The notes under the pieces: model-generated | What the model was told of the DNA's origin: nothing | Database searches by the model: none | The model's input: only the letters and a program-made list of their open reading frames with translations | Shown here: one piece after another, positions 1 to 18,117 of the stretch | Position numbering within the stretch: position 1 is the stretch's first letter | Layout of the letters: each line of letters opens with the position of its first letter | Origin: Clavelina lepadiformis | Taxonomy: Eukaryota; Chordata; Ascidiacea; Aplousobranchia; Clavelinidae | Direction of reading: 5' to 3' | DNA length: 64,000 nucleotides | Assembly (NCBI RefSeq): GCF_947623445.1 | Contig: NC_135244.1 | Location: forward strand, 21,762,860-21,826,859 | Made by a program: the position numbers and the translations under genes

Positions 1-52
1 CCCCTTTCTCAACTGAATCAAATAAACACATATAAAATGCAAGTATGCACGT

Positions 53-58
53 TTTATT
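53..58 (-). terminator. Poly(A) signal of alpha-tubulin gene 1
   Basis: The minus strand reads AATAAA here, about 75 bases past the tubulin stop codon. The distance and orientation fit a 3' end signal. The rest of 1-133 is 3' untranslated or flanking sequence. Confidence 0.6.
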
Positions 59-133
59 ATTTTTTTAAAAAATATAGAAGCCGCGTTCAAGAGACGATGC
101 AACTATAAGGGCCGGAAGAGATTTTCAGAGCAC

Positions 134-2556
<2,423 letters not shown>

Positions 2557-3569
2557 CTTGAAGATTGGACGATTTAAAGTTGAAAGTAAAGACGAAAACG
2601 ATCAAACTTGCGTACTGACTTGTTACGAGACTTAGCAGGTTGAATGGTGAGCAAATATGCTTGCGTAAAGGTTTTAAAGATTATTCTAGGTCGCCATTGG
2701 CGGTTTCCAACCACGTGACCGTACAAACAGAGAAGACCTCCTCATGTTGGCATGGGAACCGTTACGGCAGTTAAACGAAAAGGCCGGTTTGGATTTGCGC
2801 CCGCTCTTGGCTTACGTATTAATCATTGAAAAGGCATATCAAACAACCAATAGGAATCAGGAATGACAAAAGAGAAAACGTTTTTGTGTGTGCGTCACCG
2901 GAGCGAATTTCAATAAAAATCCTCTCTCTTACCACTTACAATCTCTTTGTGCTTAACAAAATGTGTGTTAAGACCTGCCCTTTTTCTGTTTAGAAAGCAA
3001 ACAGTCTCATGGGACCTACGATGGTTAACGTTGTTTTTTGAATTCTCAACTTTTGCTCAACACAAAAACTCACGAATTTCAAAGCTGTATTTTTATTAAG
3101 CCAGAGAACAATTCAAATCTACCCGGATGACGCTTTATCAGACAAAAGGTTGTAGTGGTATCAGTATCGTTATTGAAGTATTGGTGGTGATTTATTGTTA
3201 TGGTTACTGTCTTACAAACTGAGTTACACGCACAGACACACACACACACACACACAAGCACCTACATCAACAGAGCACCATGTGTATCATTGCGTTAAGC
3301 AGATTACTGTACAATTTACACGACTGTAAAAAAAGTAATTACGCCATATTTGTGTAACATATGACAAACTCGACCTGTTCCTCTCAGCAGCCGTCAAACA
3401 CCGAAACACAAATCTTTGTACAATGTGAGCTGTCTCTTTTTTGAGCAATTTGCCCAATTTTTGGAACTTTTTTCTTCAAGTGATTTTTAGCAAAACTTAT
3501 TTTCAGATACATTTTGAGGTAAATATATTGCACGAAAAGTCGTTTTTCGAGTTGGAAACACAGCGGCTT
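2557..3569. other. Spacer between the two alpha-tubulin genes
   Basis: This holds the 5' untranslated region and promoter of tubulin gene 1 (from 2557 upward) and the 3' flank of gene 2 (below 3570). Apart from the CA microsatellite I see no gene or element. Confidence 0.6.
3226..3256. repeat. (CA)n microsatellite
   Basis: This is an uninterrupted run of about eleven CA dinucleotides with a slightly imperfect left edge. Confidence 0.9.
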
Positions 3570-7181
<3,612 letters not shown>

Positions 7182-7313
7182 ATTTAGCTTGTGTTTTGAT
7201 GAACTGTTGAAAACGATACGAGAAAGCCGGAACGAGACAACCTGCGTTTTAGAACGTTACGTGTTCAAAATCAGGTTTTCGAAACTCTTGTCCCTTTGTG
7301 AGGCGTAGACGCG

Positions 7314-7321
7314 ATTTTATA
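7314..7321 (-). promoter_or_regulatory. TATA box of alpha-tubulin gene 2
   Basis: The minus strand reads TATAAAAT, about 135 bases upstream of the ATG codon. It is a good match to a core TATA element and implies a 5' untranslated region of roughly 100 bases. Confidence 0.6.
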
Positions 7322-8679
7322 CTCGTTTTTGTTCTTACGTCATTGCTAATGCAGCTGATTGGTGCATTTACCGTCACGTGTCCCTTCCCGAGAGGTTTGG
7401 ACTTTTTCGGTGAGGTGGAAAAATCAATTAAACGAAACTGCAGCGAGACTAGGGCACACAGATGACGACATTAGAAAAATGACGAATCCATGCATTATTG
7501 ATGCTGGCTGTTTTACAATGCGCAAAAAATCGATCGATTAGATTTAAAGCATCGCCTTTGTAGGACTGATAGCTGGTCTAGCCTTCAAGTTTTGGGTAAA
7601 CTGTTTTTATGAATTAAGAATGACGTGTTCTACTTCGCTGGTGAATAAACTATAAATATATAACATGTTTTTCTAAGTTGCAATGAGTTTTCTCACAAAC
7701 GTACATACACAAATGCTGGTATAGAATGGCCAATGCAGATGCATCGTAGAGTATATGTGATAACATATGTAATTGTTCATACATTCATTTGCATCACCAG
7801 TTCCACTTTTAGTATCTTTAGGATTGCAGCGCTTATCTCCATGCAATGCTTCTTGACCAGCATATGTCAGTCTCAAATATGAATTTCTCAGCCCAATTGA
7901 CGTTTCCTTTTAATGACGTCATGACGTAAGGTCGATGGCAAGTGCTTCCATGTCAGCAAAGTAGCCACAGATAGCACAGAATAAAAATAATTGCAAAAAC
8001 AGTGACGTAAGTTATGCTGCTTGGTTATAAGACGCGTTATAAAAGGTGTGAAGTCGGTTACCGGTTTCCTAGTGGTTACTACTAATTGCTTTTGCAATAA
8101 GGCTGAATGACTTCATTGAATGATTTGACTGAATAAATAAATGAATACGTAACTGAGCACAGAGTTACGTGTGTTTACTGCGTGTTACCAACTTCACCTG
8201 AAAATAAGTAACAAAGACAGGTTACCGAACAATTCGTAAGTGGTAACCAAATTCACTTGTTAACTAAATTACCGCACAAATAACGAAGAAGCCGGTAACC
8301 AGCGTCACGTCGCAGCCGAGCAAAGTCGGTCAATTGCAAAGAGAAAGCGTCAATCAATATATTTCCCGATACCAGACCAATATATCTCGTTATAGGAGAG
8401 CAAACGAAGCCCCATAACTTGATTTTGATCACCATTCGATCACGTTGTTTCGTCATTGCTTGGCACAGGTGCAATGCAATTAAAAACCAGGCTTATTTAC
8501 GGAAAATAAAACTAACAGGTAAAATACGAAAGTCAAGAATTCGGCAGTATTAGGCACTTGCACGACGTTTTGCGCTTCGGGCCTTAACGTCGCCTGAATA
8601 AAAATTAAAGAAAACGAAAATCTTCAGCAAAGCAATTTTAATGAAGAAAACTTTATCCGCACAGTGCAGTCACGCTAGG
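7322..8679. other. Intergenic: upstream of tubulin 2, 3' flank of galactosyltransferase gene
   Basis: I see no convincing coding sequence. A minus-strand ATTAAA at 8637-8642, about 40 bases past the stop of the next gene, may be its poly(A) signal. The rest is AT-rich sequence without a recognised element. Confidence 0.5.
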
Positions 8680-11600
8680 TCACGTTTTTGGTTTTTCATT
8701 CGGTCGGTGTCTCGCTCGGACCTGTCCCAGGTACTCCTCCCTGCCTTTCTGCATGTCCCTTTGCTTTTTATCCTCTATATAGCTCTTCATCACCTCCTCT
8801 CGTTCCGCCATCATCTTGTTAAACTGCTTCCCGGACGCCACGGAACGCTGCAGGTTGTTTTTCTGCAAAAGGCAGAAAAAAGAGTTTAAAGATGTGTAAA
8901 AATACAAAACTAACCGCTGGTTAACAAATAGATCCGTGTCGTCAATGTCAGTCAATTGCTCAAAGCATTATAAGATAAACCAAGCGTAAAGGCAACATGA
9001 TTTCTATTGAAAGATCTTAAGCAGAGGATTGAATCAAAGAACTAGCAAATGATCTTACTTAGAGAGTTATCTTACAAGAGACATCACATTACAGCCGCAA
9101 CAGACATTTGTTCGAAATAGACAAAGCACCAAACGTGAGGAAAGTACCAGTATTTTATCTTCAATTTCTTTGCTTTCAGCTCTCAATTGCAACCAGAAAG
9201 CCCACTCCATGACGATCGCGTCACTCTCATTCTCGATCAACTTGTTCCTGATGTAGTAACATCCGGGCTCACGTAACAATCCCGCGAAAGGTGTCCTTAT
9301 CCTCAGCAATCTGGAGTGCTCGTCTTTCTCCACCGTAAACATGTCGACCACGCTGTCCAAGGTCATGTTGATCACTTTTGTTCTTGCTAAAACAAAAACG
9401 CGACACGGTGAATATGAATTTGTATCTTTCGTATAAAACAATGTAAGTTTGCAAATTAGGCTTTTTGTACGGTTTTAAAAACTGTTAGGCAAGTTAGTTT
9501 AAACAACAAATTACGTAACAGCGGTCATAGCAGTATCGTAGTCAGTATAGCCAGCATAATATCTCAGTGTGATGGCTGAATAAAGTGAATTTGTGCCCTT
9601 TGGCGTCATGTAGCGGTTTTATCATTACCACTACACTTAAGAATCATCAGTGACAATACTTGACAGTTGAAAACGACATTATCTGCGTCACAATGCTTAC
9701 TAAACTGGACTTTTCCGAGCGAATCCCACCAAGACGCTTTAATGACGCGGTTCGTGTATTTTTCCTCCATAACCGCTCTATGTGTCGTCATAACCTGAGC
9801 GCTGTGCGTGAAAGACGTTTTTGATGGGTGGAAGAGGCGAATGTAAAACTCCACTTGGTATCTTGGGACCGGACCTGGTGGTGACATATCAGATTTGAAA
9901 CTTTATACAATTTTACTGACGTGAGGAATCACGGTATCACGGATCAAACAACAACATCAAAAGCTTCATGAACGTAACTTTGGTGATTGGTATCATTATA
10001 AACATACATCATCATCATCATATGCATCATACACGTTAACACTGCATTTACAAACATGATTGATGATTAACTTTTTCTTTGAATTTAAGTTAAAGTTTTA
10101 TAAGCAATCGGTTTAAATAAGTTTTGTTTCATTGGAGGCAAAGAGTTAAGACAAAAGTAAACAGCAAAATGTAACTATACTTTTCGACTTAAACACAAAT
10201 AATGAAACGCCTTTTGCCAATACACGACAAAGCATCAGAACGAAAGTATAGTTTCCAGCAGGCCGCAAAATATTAATAGACTTATTTTTAAAAATCAAAC
10301 AATTGCACTCACCAGATGTCTCATCCCCTTTCATGATTATGGGGCTCGTGATAAACTGAGTGTAGGATGGGTTTTGAGGACAGATTTTAACGTAGGCTGC
10401 TGTCGAAAAATGCTTTTCCACGACGTCATTCTGTTCCGCGAGACCCTAAACAAAAGTATCACAAGTTGTCTTTAAGCATATTTAAGATACTTTAAGCATA
10501 TTCAATTTTAATTAGATCCAATTAAGTCGAATAACGCCTATAATCTTCATATAGATATGAAGCCAAGTTGAAAGCTTCAACAACAATAGTTTGTTAGCGT
10601 TATCTATGAAATTAGCAACAAAGTGAGCACTGAAAAGGTTGCGCGGTTAAAGTTTGCAGTTCATTGGAAAAATCAAGTTAGTGACAGACGTTCTTGTATT
10701 TTCGAGTCGAAGCGAGCATCAAGGCTAAACTATGGGTTATATACTCCAGACGAAACGTCTAAAACCGTCAAAAGAACAAGGCGCTCACGAATTTGTATAT
10801 CAGGATGTTTTCCTGGACGTATGCGTTAGACCGAAGAGTGTAGCGCCCTTTCACTTGTTCGACGATCGACTGACAGAGGGATAACATCAGGTTGCAATCG
10901 CGCTTCGCTTCCTCCAACGACTTGTACACGTGTGTATATTTTACCTCGTTCATGCCTTGGTGCGAACAGGAATGAATTTAGAAGATTGCAACTAAACAGT
11001 ACTTTAACAACGTACAACTTCTATACAATAGCAATGAAATAACAGTAGATAATTCAGCCTGTACTGGTAGCTACGCTAGGCTACACAATCTTTCTTTTGC
11101 ATAACACTGTGAGCAATTGCAGAGTAAATGCTGTGAAGCCAGACAAGGCGACTATAAAACTTGTACAAAAATAACCAATAATTTCTTGTAACAGTATTAT
11201 TTAAATCAACGGCAAAAAGTCCCATTTCGGTCATATAACGAATTGCACCTGAGAAATATAAAACCAGAACTTCTTTTCAAAAATGAAAAAAATCTGAATA
11301 AAAGTTTTTTTGACAAAGACAAAAATTTAACCTACTGGTTGTGCGATTTACGGTCATACTGGGAAATTTGTAATACTCCGGGTCGACGCATTGATCTTCC
11401 GGGATTTGTTCATCGCTATCTTTATGCGACTTGGGAGTGTTCAGAGACTGTGGACTCTTAACCTCCACAAAGACTTCCTTCCGACTTTTGAAAGATGTCT
11501 GGATTTTTTCAACGACGTAATTCCCTGAAAGTGAAAAGGGTTTAAACAAATAAAGAATCAAATTGTAATTGAACAGTTTTCCAAAGAAAATTCCCCCAAA

Positions 11601-14600
11601 AGCTTCTGCAAACATCCATCAAACTTCATTGACTTTTGACAACAAACAAACAATAAAAACGCTAAGAAATGTACAACCGGCATTTTGAACACCCGAAAGC
11701 TGGAATGTTATTGTTTGAAATTGCACAACTAATGATGCTGCTTTCAATGCAGAATTGACATCCAAGTTCTGTAGGCTCCAATGTCATGTTGTTATTGCTT
11801 CTGTGCTATACATTATGCTCTTGCTTGAAACTTTTATCAAGTTTGATTTAACTTGTAGGACTAGTCAGTCTTTCTATTTTAAATGCATTGAAATGATTTT
11901 TATAAATCGATGAAAATCTCCTAAACTTATGCAGTGTTTCCCAACTGGGGGTACGAGATTGAACATCAAGGGGTACGAAGATCCTTGGGCCACAGAGCAA
12001 TATATATAAGAAAATGATGGAATTTTTCAATATATATATGAAAAATTCCATCAGAATTTTTTTTGGAATACGAATGCTCTGACCTGACAAAGGGGTACGA
12101 GCAGCAAAAAAGGTTAGGAACCGCTGGTTTAAAATAACCCTCCCGTTTCAGGTCGGTATGTTCACTAACACTAAACTAAACTTTCAGCACTCGCGCTAGA
12201 CTGCCTACGGCATGCACAACACGCAGCGATGAAGGAAGTATTAGGAAATTGAACATGAAATTTTGTTCACCACAAGTTCGAGTACGGCAAAGAACTTCAG
12301 TTTTCAAAGATGCTGTTTAATTAAGATCGTTAAGTTGGGATTAGTTGTCGGAAAACCGCACGTGTGTAGTCCCGAAAACTAGTTCTGTTGCGGCAGTTGT
12401 TATTATAGCCAGGCTAACCAGTCGTCTACGTCCAAACCAAGCCACGCCACGAACAGAATGCGCCCTTATTGCATCACTAAACAAGGCAATCAAGTTTTTA
12501 TCTTGAGCATGATGTAGCCTACAGACCATCAATAATTAATCAATATACAACACGTACTTCAATCTGAAACCCACCGCACGCGAAGTAAACAAATCGAATG
12601 TGATAACATGAACATTGTGACGTCATACGTTAAAACTGTCGATTGAAAATGACCTTTTGATAAGACCGTTTAGACTTAGAGAGCTGCCGCTGTTGGAAGT
12701 ATATTACTTCATGGCAGGGATAAAATAGTTTATAGTTAACTTACGAATGTCAAGCGAGATCCGCGTCCACAGCCTTTTCCTGTCAATTTCAGTGACTGTG
12801 TATTTCATATCGGAAATTCCACTTGTGTCTTTGTAATTGCTATTTTCTTCCTCCTTCTTAGCATGAACTTTCCTGTAATCAAATGCAGTTCTCCAACATT
12901 TTTAAATGTTAAACTTTTAGGTGCTTTTAGGTAAACTTGATGTGCATTTTCGTACGTATAATTCTAGAAATTGATAACGACTTAAGAAAAGCGACCACAC
13001 ACTAACGCTTGACCACAACGCATGAAAGTAGGCATTTAAAACGAAAAAAAAACTTACTTTGGTTTTGTTGTATGCTTTCGGTAGGAACTACCTACTCCTG
13101 AAATGGGGTTAAACCACCAGGGATGAATGTGTTCGATCATTTTATACCGACCTATTGTCTCATTCACTGCATCAATTGTTAAGTTTTGATCTGAAATTCT
13201 GAAAATGACGCATATTTATGATGACAGCTTTTATAAACCTCAGGTAAACAAGGCTGTTATTGCTGCAGTGCATTTGTAATGCTAATGTTATGGTTGACTG
13301 TGATTAGCAGCTAGCTAATTTAAACTAGCAGGCTAATTGGTTAAGAGGAAACTATTTGAGACGAAAAATTGGAGCTAAAGTTAATCTGGGTATATTCGAT
13401 TGTGGAAGAAACAGCAGCAGTTTTCACAGACATCATATAATACCTCGTTTCCATGTCGTTGTCTTCACCGCCCCAGCCCCAAAAGCGGTTGCTATGTCCG
13501 TTCACTAACTTATAATGCTCTGTACGAATGGCGGTTACCCCACCGTATTTTGTACCGTAGTTGGTGGTGTAGTTGAACTTGTCAATGGCTGTTAAACACA
13601 AAATAACTAATTAGCTTAGTAGCCTATATTGGCATCATGTTTCTGGGGTTCAGGGAATTCAAAGATATAACAAAGTCAGTGACAATAAAACACCCAGGAT
13701 TGCGTTAAAAGTACCCGTTAAATTTTACGTTTAGAACAACGCGTATCATTCATATCGTGAAAGGATTTTAAGCACAATTTGAAAAAAGTATGCATTTCGG
13801 AAGATCGGTTTTTCGAAATATTCGCAAAGTTTTACCAACCTGGAGACATGTGCTTCGGGGATTTCCCACAAAGATAGAGATTTCTGTCATCCTCCGAGAG
13901 CATGTCTACGTCATGGAAGACAAAGCAGTCGAACAATCTCCCGTGGGGGTCTCTGTGTTTCTGCCAATTCCTCATGATTTCGAGATAAGCGGCGTTCATC
14001 ACTCGTGCCTTGTTGAACACTCCGTTGTCGAATTGTTCAGCCACAAACACGCAGTACATAATCTTTTGTCTCTGCAAAACAGAACATAGACATAGACTAC
14101 ATAGGCACAGGATAGATAAACTCACATAGAGCTACAAAAGCACGAAAGACATTAAATTGGCCAAGCTATCGCATAAGCTGCTGATGGGACTTTCAGAAGT
14201 TAACCACATTTGGAGTGGATTTAACTTAAAATGTTTCTAACAAGAGCTTTCCAAGCGATTCGCAATCTTCAACCTCAATGCGAATCCTTGCCAATGCCAA
14301 ATTTGTTAGTTAGTTGGTGGTCAGAACCGATCACCAGAACCACCACGGACTGCAAGGAAGCTCATGACTCATGACACTTAGCATATGTTTATCATTACGG
14401 AAATAAAGCCTTATTTTAAACACATGTAGGTAATAACGGACTGGTGATCAAAGTAACCACTTAAGTAGAAGTATTGTCGATTCCGACAAAATCTACTCCA
14501 CCACAAGTAAAAGTATTGCTATTCAAAACTACTCAAGTATGAAGTAGAAAATAGCACATTTTAAACTACTTAAGTAAGAAGTAGTTATCGATCTAAAGTA

Positions 14601-16248
14601 TAAAGTATGAGATTGTGAAAGCACAAAAAACCACGAGCTTGCCAAAAACAAAACAACTGCAGGAAATCAAATTTATGAAGCTAAATGGAATCAGACATAG
14701 CCTACTTTTGTCCTTCGTCAGGGTATTTTTATGTAAAAATCAAGCTGTAGACGGTATATAAACACTTCGTCCAAATGTGAAAGCAAATGAAAATTACTTT
14801 AAATTATCTTCGAACCCATACACTGACTTCTTCAGCATTTGGTTACCTGCTCAAGTACGTTACTTTGGCCTGAAAATTACTTAAGTAAAAGGAGAAGTAG
14901 GCTACCCATGAACAAGACTACTTAAGTAAGTAGTCAAAGTAGAAGAAATTTACTCAAATAGACTACTTCAGTAAAACTAGTTCGTCATTTATCACCAATG
15001 CATATGGGAATGCACTGTTTCTGAGTTTAAAATAATCGTTTATTAACAATAAGAAGACACCTGGGTTTCCCGGCTCGCTTCGATATTTGCCAAATTGACA
15101 GGTGGCAAATCTAAAGTTGACAAAATCACAAAGTGTAGTGGTTGATATAAATATCACAATTCTCAAGCAACCGACATAGACTACACAAACTGATAAAACC
15201 TTTAAAGTTCACCTGTAGAATAGGATTTAAATGATGGAGCAGCGTGAGCAGGTGCTGGTATCTGTTCTTGTACGGGATGACGATCGCCACCTTCTGTTCA
15301 GCCTTGCAACCCCGGGGTCGAAAACATCCACTTATCATGTCATCTCCGGCCGACGTTAATGTTTCTTTTAGCTGACGTTGTAAGCTTGAGTTTACTTTCA
15401 ACGGACCCACTGCAGAAATTATGACTCAAGTTTTAAGACGTAACGTGGTTAGTAGGCTACAGTCGGTTGCCAGTGTTGTTTATAGCAGCACGTTGCTGAA
15501 CCAGAGGTAAAAGCGTTTCATATTTTGTCATATACTTACGAAGATCTGCAGAAGAAAGTTGACATGTTTCTTCGTATTCTACCAAATCTTCCTCTCTTGT
15601 GACATAATCGTATTCATCATCAACTTCTTCCGTGACCGGATGAGTGATGACGTTTGTCGTGATTGCATCACGAGGACTGGTCAATTCTCTCACGATATGT
15701 GTCATCGCCTCTTCTTCCTTGAAACTCGACTCGGGTTTCTGCGCAAATCAATGTTTCTCAATTAAGCCATTTGTATCAGTAAAACGTTCAACTCATCCCG
15801 GCAGTCTGCCTTGTAAACTGGAAGTAGGGGAATACAGAAATGGCGCCATCGTCACTGAAATGTCGGGACTCACAAGCAGACGTTTGACTGTGCCAAATGA
15901 AAAGTAATCTCAACACAAAAAAAGATTTCTTCATCAAATCGGTAACTTATCAAAAATTATTTTTCTATAAATTTACAGTTACAGTAGTCTAGGCTATAGG
16001 CCTACAGCGAGTAAGTTGAAACGAAATGTTTTGCATAGAAAGGGACAGCAAGTACCCTATGAGACTAACAATACCTGATCGAACTTGTCACTGTTTTGCG
16101 ACCGGTACTCCACTACAAGAGTTTCAAGTTGCAGCATTTTGGTCAACTTGGCTTGTGCATGATGCTGATAGACGTAGGCGTGAAGCATGAAGGTACATAC
16201 TATCGAGCTGCTGAACAACACTGCCAGCAAACGCAACGAAATTTTCAT
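8680..16248 (-). CDS. Beta-1,4-galactosyltransferase family protein with long C-terminal extension (782 aa, 13 exons)
   Basis: Family members are Golgi type II membrane enzymes that add Gal or GalNAc from a UDP-sugar to GlcNAc-type acceptors. Exons: 16075-16248, 15540-15738, 15213-15409, 13840-14071, 13444-13588, 13058-13198, 12745-12872, 11360-11524, 10789-10955, 10313-10445, 9629-9874, 9148-9386, 8680-8862. All phases match and the sum is 783 codons with the stop. Residues 6-27 form a signal anchor. The enzyme domain is about 125-405 and shows VAIVIPYKNR, the metal-binding DVD (D244, D246), the FWGWGGED signature (303-310), and M336/H339 equivalent to the family's Mn2+ ligands. Oddities: the sugar-donor gatekeeper (Tyr289 of bovine B4GALT1) aligns with Lys281, the third acidic residue after WGWGGE is Asn311, and vertebrate enzymes stop near residue 405, whereas this frame runs on for 377 residues of unrecognised sequence. 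The end is rich in charged residues and probably helical. The first seven exons are certain in family; exons 8-13 rest on splice phase alone. Confidence 0.88.
11932..12126. mobile_element. hAT-like MITE in intron 7 of the galactosyltransferase gene
   Basis: This 195-bp element has imperfect inverted ends: CAGTGTTTCCCAACTG at the left, and a right end whose complement is CAGCGGTTCCTAACC. These resemble the CAG-type termini of hAT elements. It has no coding sequence of its own. I could not recognise an 8-bp target duplication, so it is probably old. Confidence 0.65.
14442..14997. repeat. ACTTAAGTA-rich interspersed repeat in intron 3
   Basis: The stretch repeats ACTTAAGTA and AAGTAGAAGTA-like words on both strands and is bounded by short inverted ends, TGGTGAT and ATCACCA. 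This suggests a MITE-like element built from a palindromic core. No target duplication was seen. Confidence 0.5.
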
Positions 16249-18117
16249 CTGTAGATTTGAATGTAGCCGTGTTTAGTCAGAGCACGTTTAAGCTTTCATT
16301 TCCTTACAAAAAATAGTTGCCAATTGTCTGTCTTTGCTCTAGCACTAGCGAGAAATTAGTAAATATTTCTGCCAAAGTCACTTATGTCTCGTCAACTGCG
16401 ACCTTCGTTCAGCCTTGCCTTGTCGTGGGCATTTTTTCTTTGTTTAATACGTTATTTTCTCGGCCTGTGTATAGTAAAGCAATTACCAATTTAATTAGAA
16501 CTTATTTACTTACATCGTTAGTTTAACCCCAGTTTCTTTCATCGAACTCAAATGTTCGTGCTAAACTGGCGACAGATTACGGTCAGTGATAGGAAATTAT
16601 TCACAATTGTCATAATCATCGCTAGAATAACCAGCTGTTTGAAGTGAACAACTCACGTAACTTTCTTACAGGTAATCTGCCCCTCAGGCGATAAAACCTG
16701 CGTTGCCAGTTCTTTCATTTGTGGCTTGCTTAGATCCAACTTTCTTTATTAATTTTTTTCTGCTCTATTCTTTTCCTGCACGAATTGATGGTTAGGGGTT
16801 TAGTACGTAAGCTGTTCAATTTTTGGTCGATGCATACCCTTTGGTTTGATGACCTCACCTTATTTCTTACTGAGTGTTGTTGGATATGTGAGTCTACACA
16901 TATTCCGCAGCAAATATCACATGATTCTTTTCTAAGAAGTTCTATTGTAATTGTGATAATCGAAAGGTCGTTACATAACATTGATCAAACGCCTTCCAAC
17001 TGCAATCAGTATCTTAGCTAAATTACTACAGAATTCTTTCTTAAAGTTTACTTTTTTATAATTTTGTAGTAATATTTTCAAATTTTCTTTTCCTCAGTCA
17101 CATAGCAGTATCTTCCAAGCCGGCAGCCATCATGTAATATAATGGCAACTGCTGTCTTAAAATACTTATAGAAAGTAAGTATAGAATACTTAGAAAACGC
17201 TAGCTTACCATCAACTGCATGTTTGATGAAACGGATCAAGGGTGTTTGACGACATACGCAGACACACGGGCTTACGACTTATAAAGGAGACTTTGTGCAC
17301 TTATAAAGGAGACTTGGAAACTGTCGCGTCCCTCAAATTGCAATTCTACCCACACATGACGTGCATCACTGCGCTTAATTTGGAGCGAGAAAACATGTTG
17401 AACCGAGTCGCCGTTGGAGGCCAAAATCAGTCTTTGAGTTGGGATTGCACAACTGAAACAATCACGCCTCATTAGCGATTATTGCTTTGCGCACAAAAAT
17501 TTCATTACTGTGCGAATACAAGCAACAAAAGGATGTCAAAATCCAAACGTTTTGTACAACAAGTTTATTGCTTTTTATTCTGCTCGCTGTCTCCACAAAA
17601 ATGTTTACAACTGATGCCAAGAAAAAAAGATTGAGAACACAAAATTGGTCTGTCTTACAGATGATTACTACACAATCAATTCGATGTCTGTCTGTCTTAT
17701 GTTTCTCAAAAGAAAAAATGTCTATCTCCAAAACGTGTCAGATTAACTCGTTGATAAATATGGTTCCTGCATATTTTGCTTTAATTGCAACAGTATGGAA
17801 TGGAATCACTTTTATTAGAAAGTTTGTGAAACAAAAATGTGAGATGGAGATTGCTAGAAATGCGTCTCTCATCATCCAGCCTCATTTTCACAGAAAGTTT
17901 CCACCAATCTACCAAGGGGTAAATTCAACTGGTCTCTTCATCTCAGAGCAAACCAGCTTCCATGCATCTGTAACTAAACGGCATTTGCCGTGAAATAATT
18001 TATGAATGCCATAAACCCAGCGTGTTCAGCCGTGTTGTCGTCAGTTTTAAAAGTTGTGATATAAAGACAAAGATTAGTACAAAGCTTAAAATCTGAATGA
18101 CGTTGTTCTGGTCGTTT
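16249..18117. other. Intergenic between galactosyltransferase and THAP genes
   Basis: This holds the 5' flank of the galactosyltransferase gene and the 3' flank of the THAP gene. A plus-strand open frame at 17487-17993 (168 codons, with two hydrophobic stretches) matches no family I know and has no clear splice or poly(A) context. A chance frame of this length is not rare in 64 kb. Confidence 0.4.

Noticed and set aside
11848-12090. Minus-strand open frame in galactosyltransferase intron 7
   Set aside because: It lies mostly inside a hAT-like MITE and interrupts an intron with good splice sites.
17487-17993. 168-codon plus-strand open frame with two hydrophobic stretches
   Set aside because: There is no recognised domain, no supporting splice or poly(A) context, and frames of this length can occur by chance in AT-rich sequence of this size. 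It is kept only as a note in the intergenic entry.
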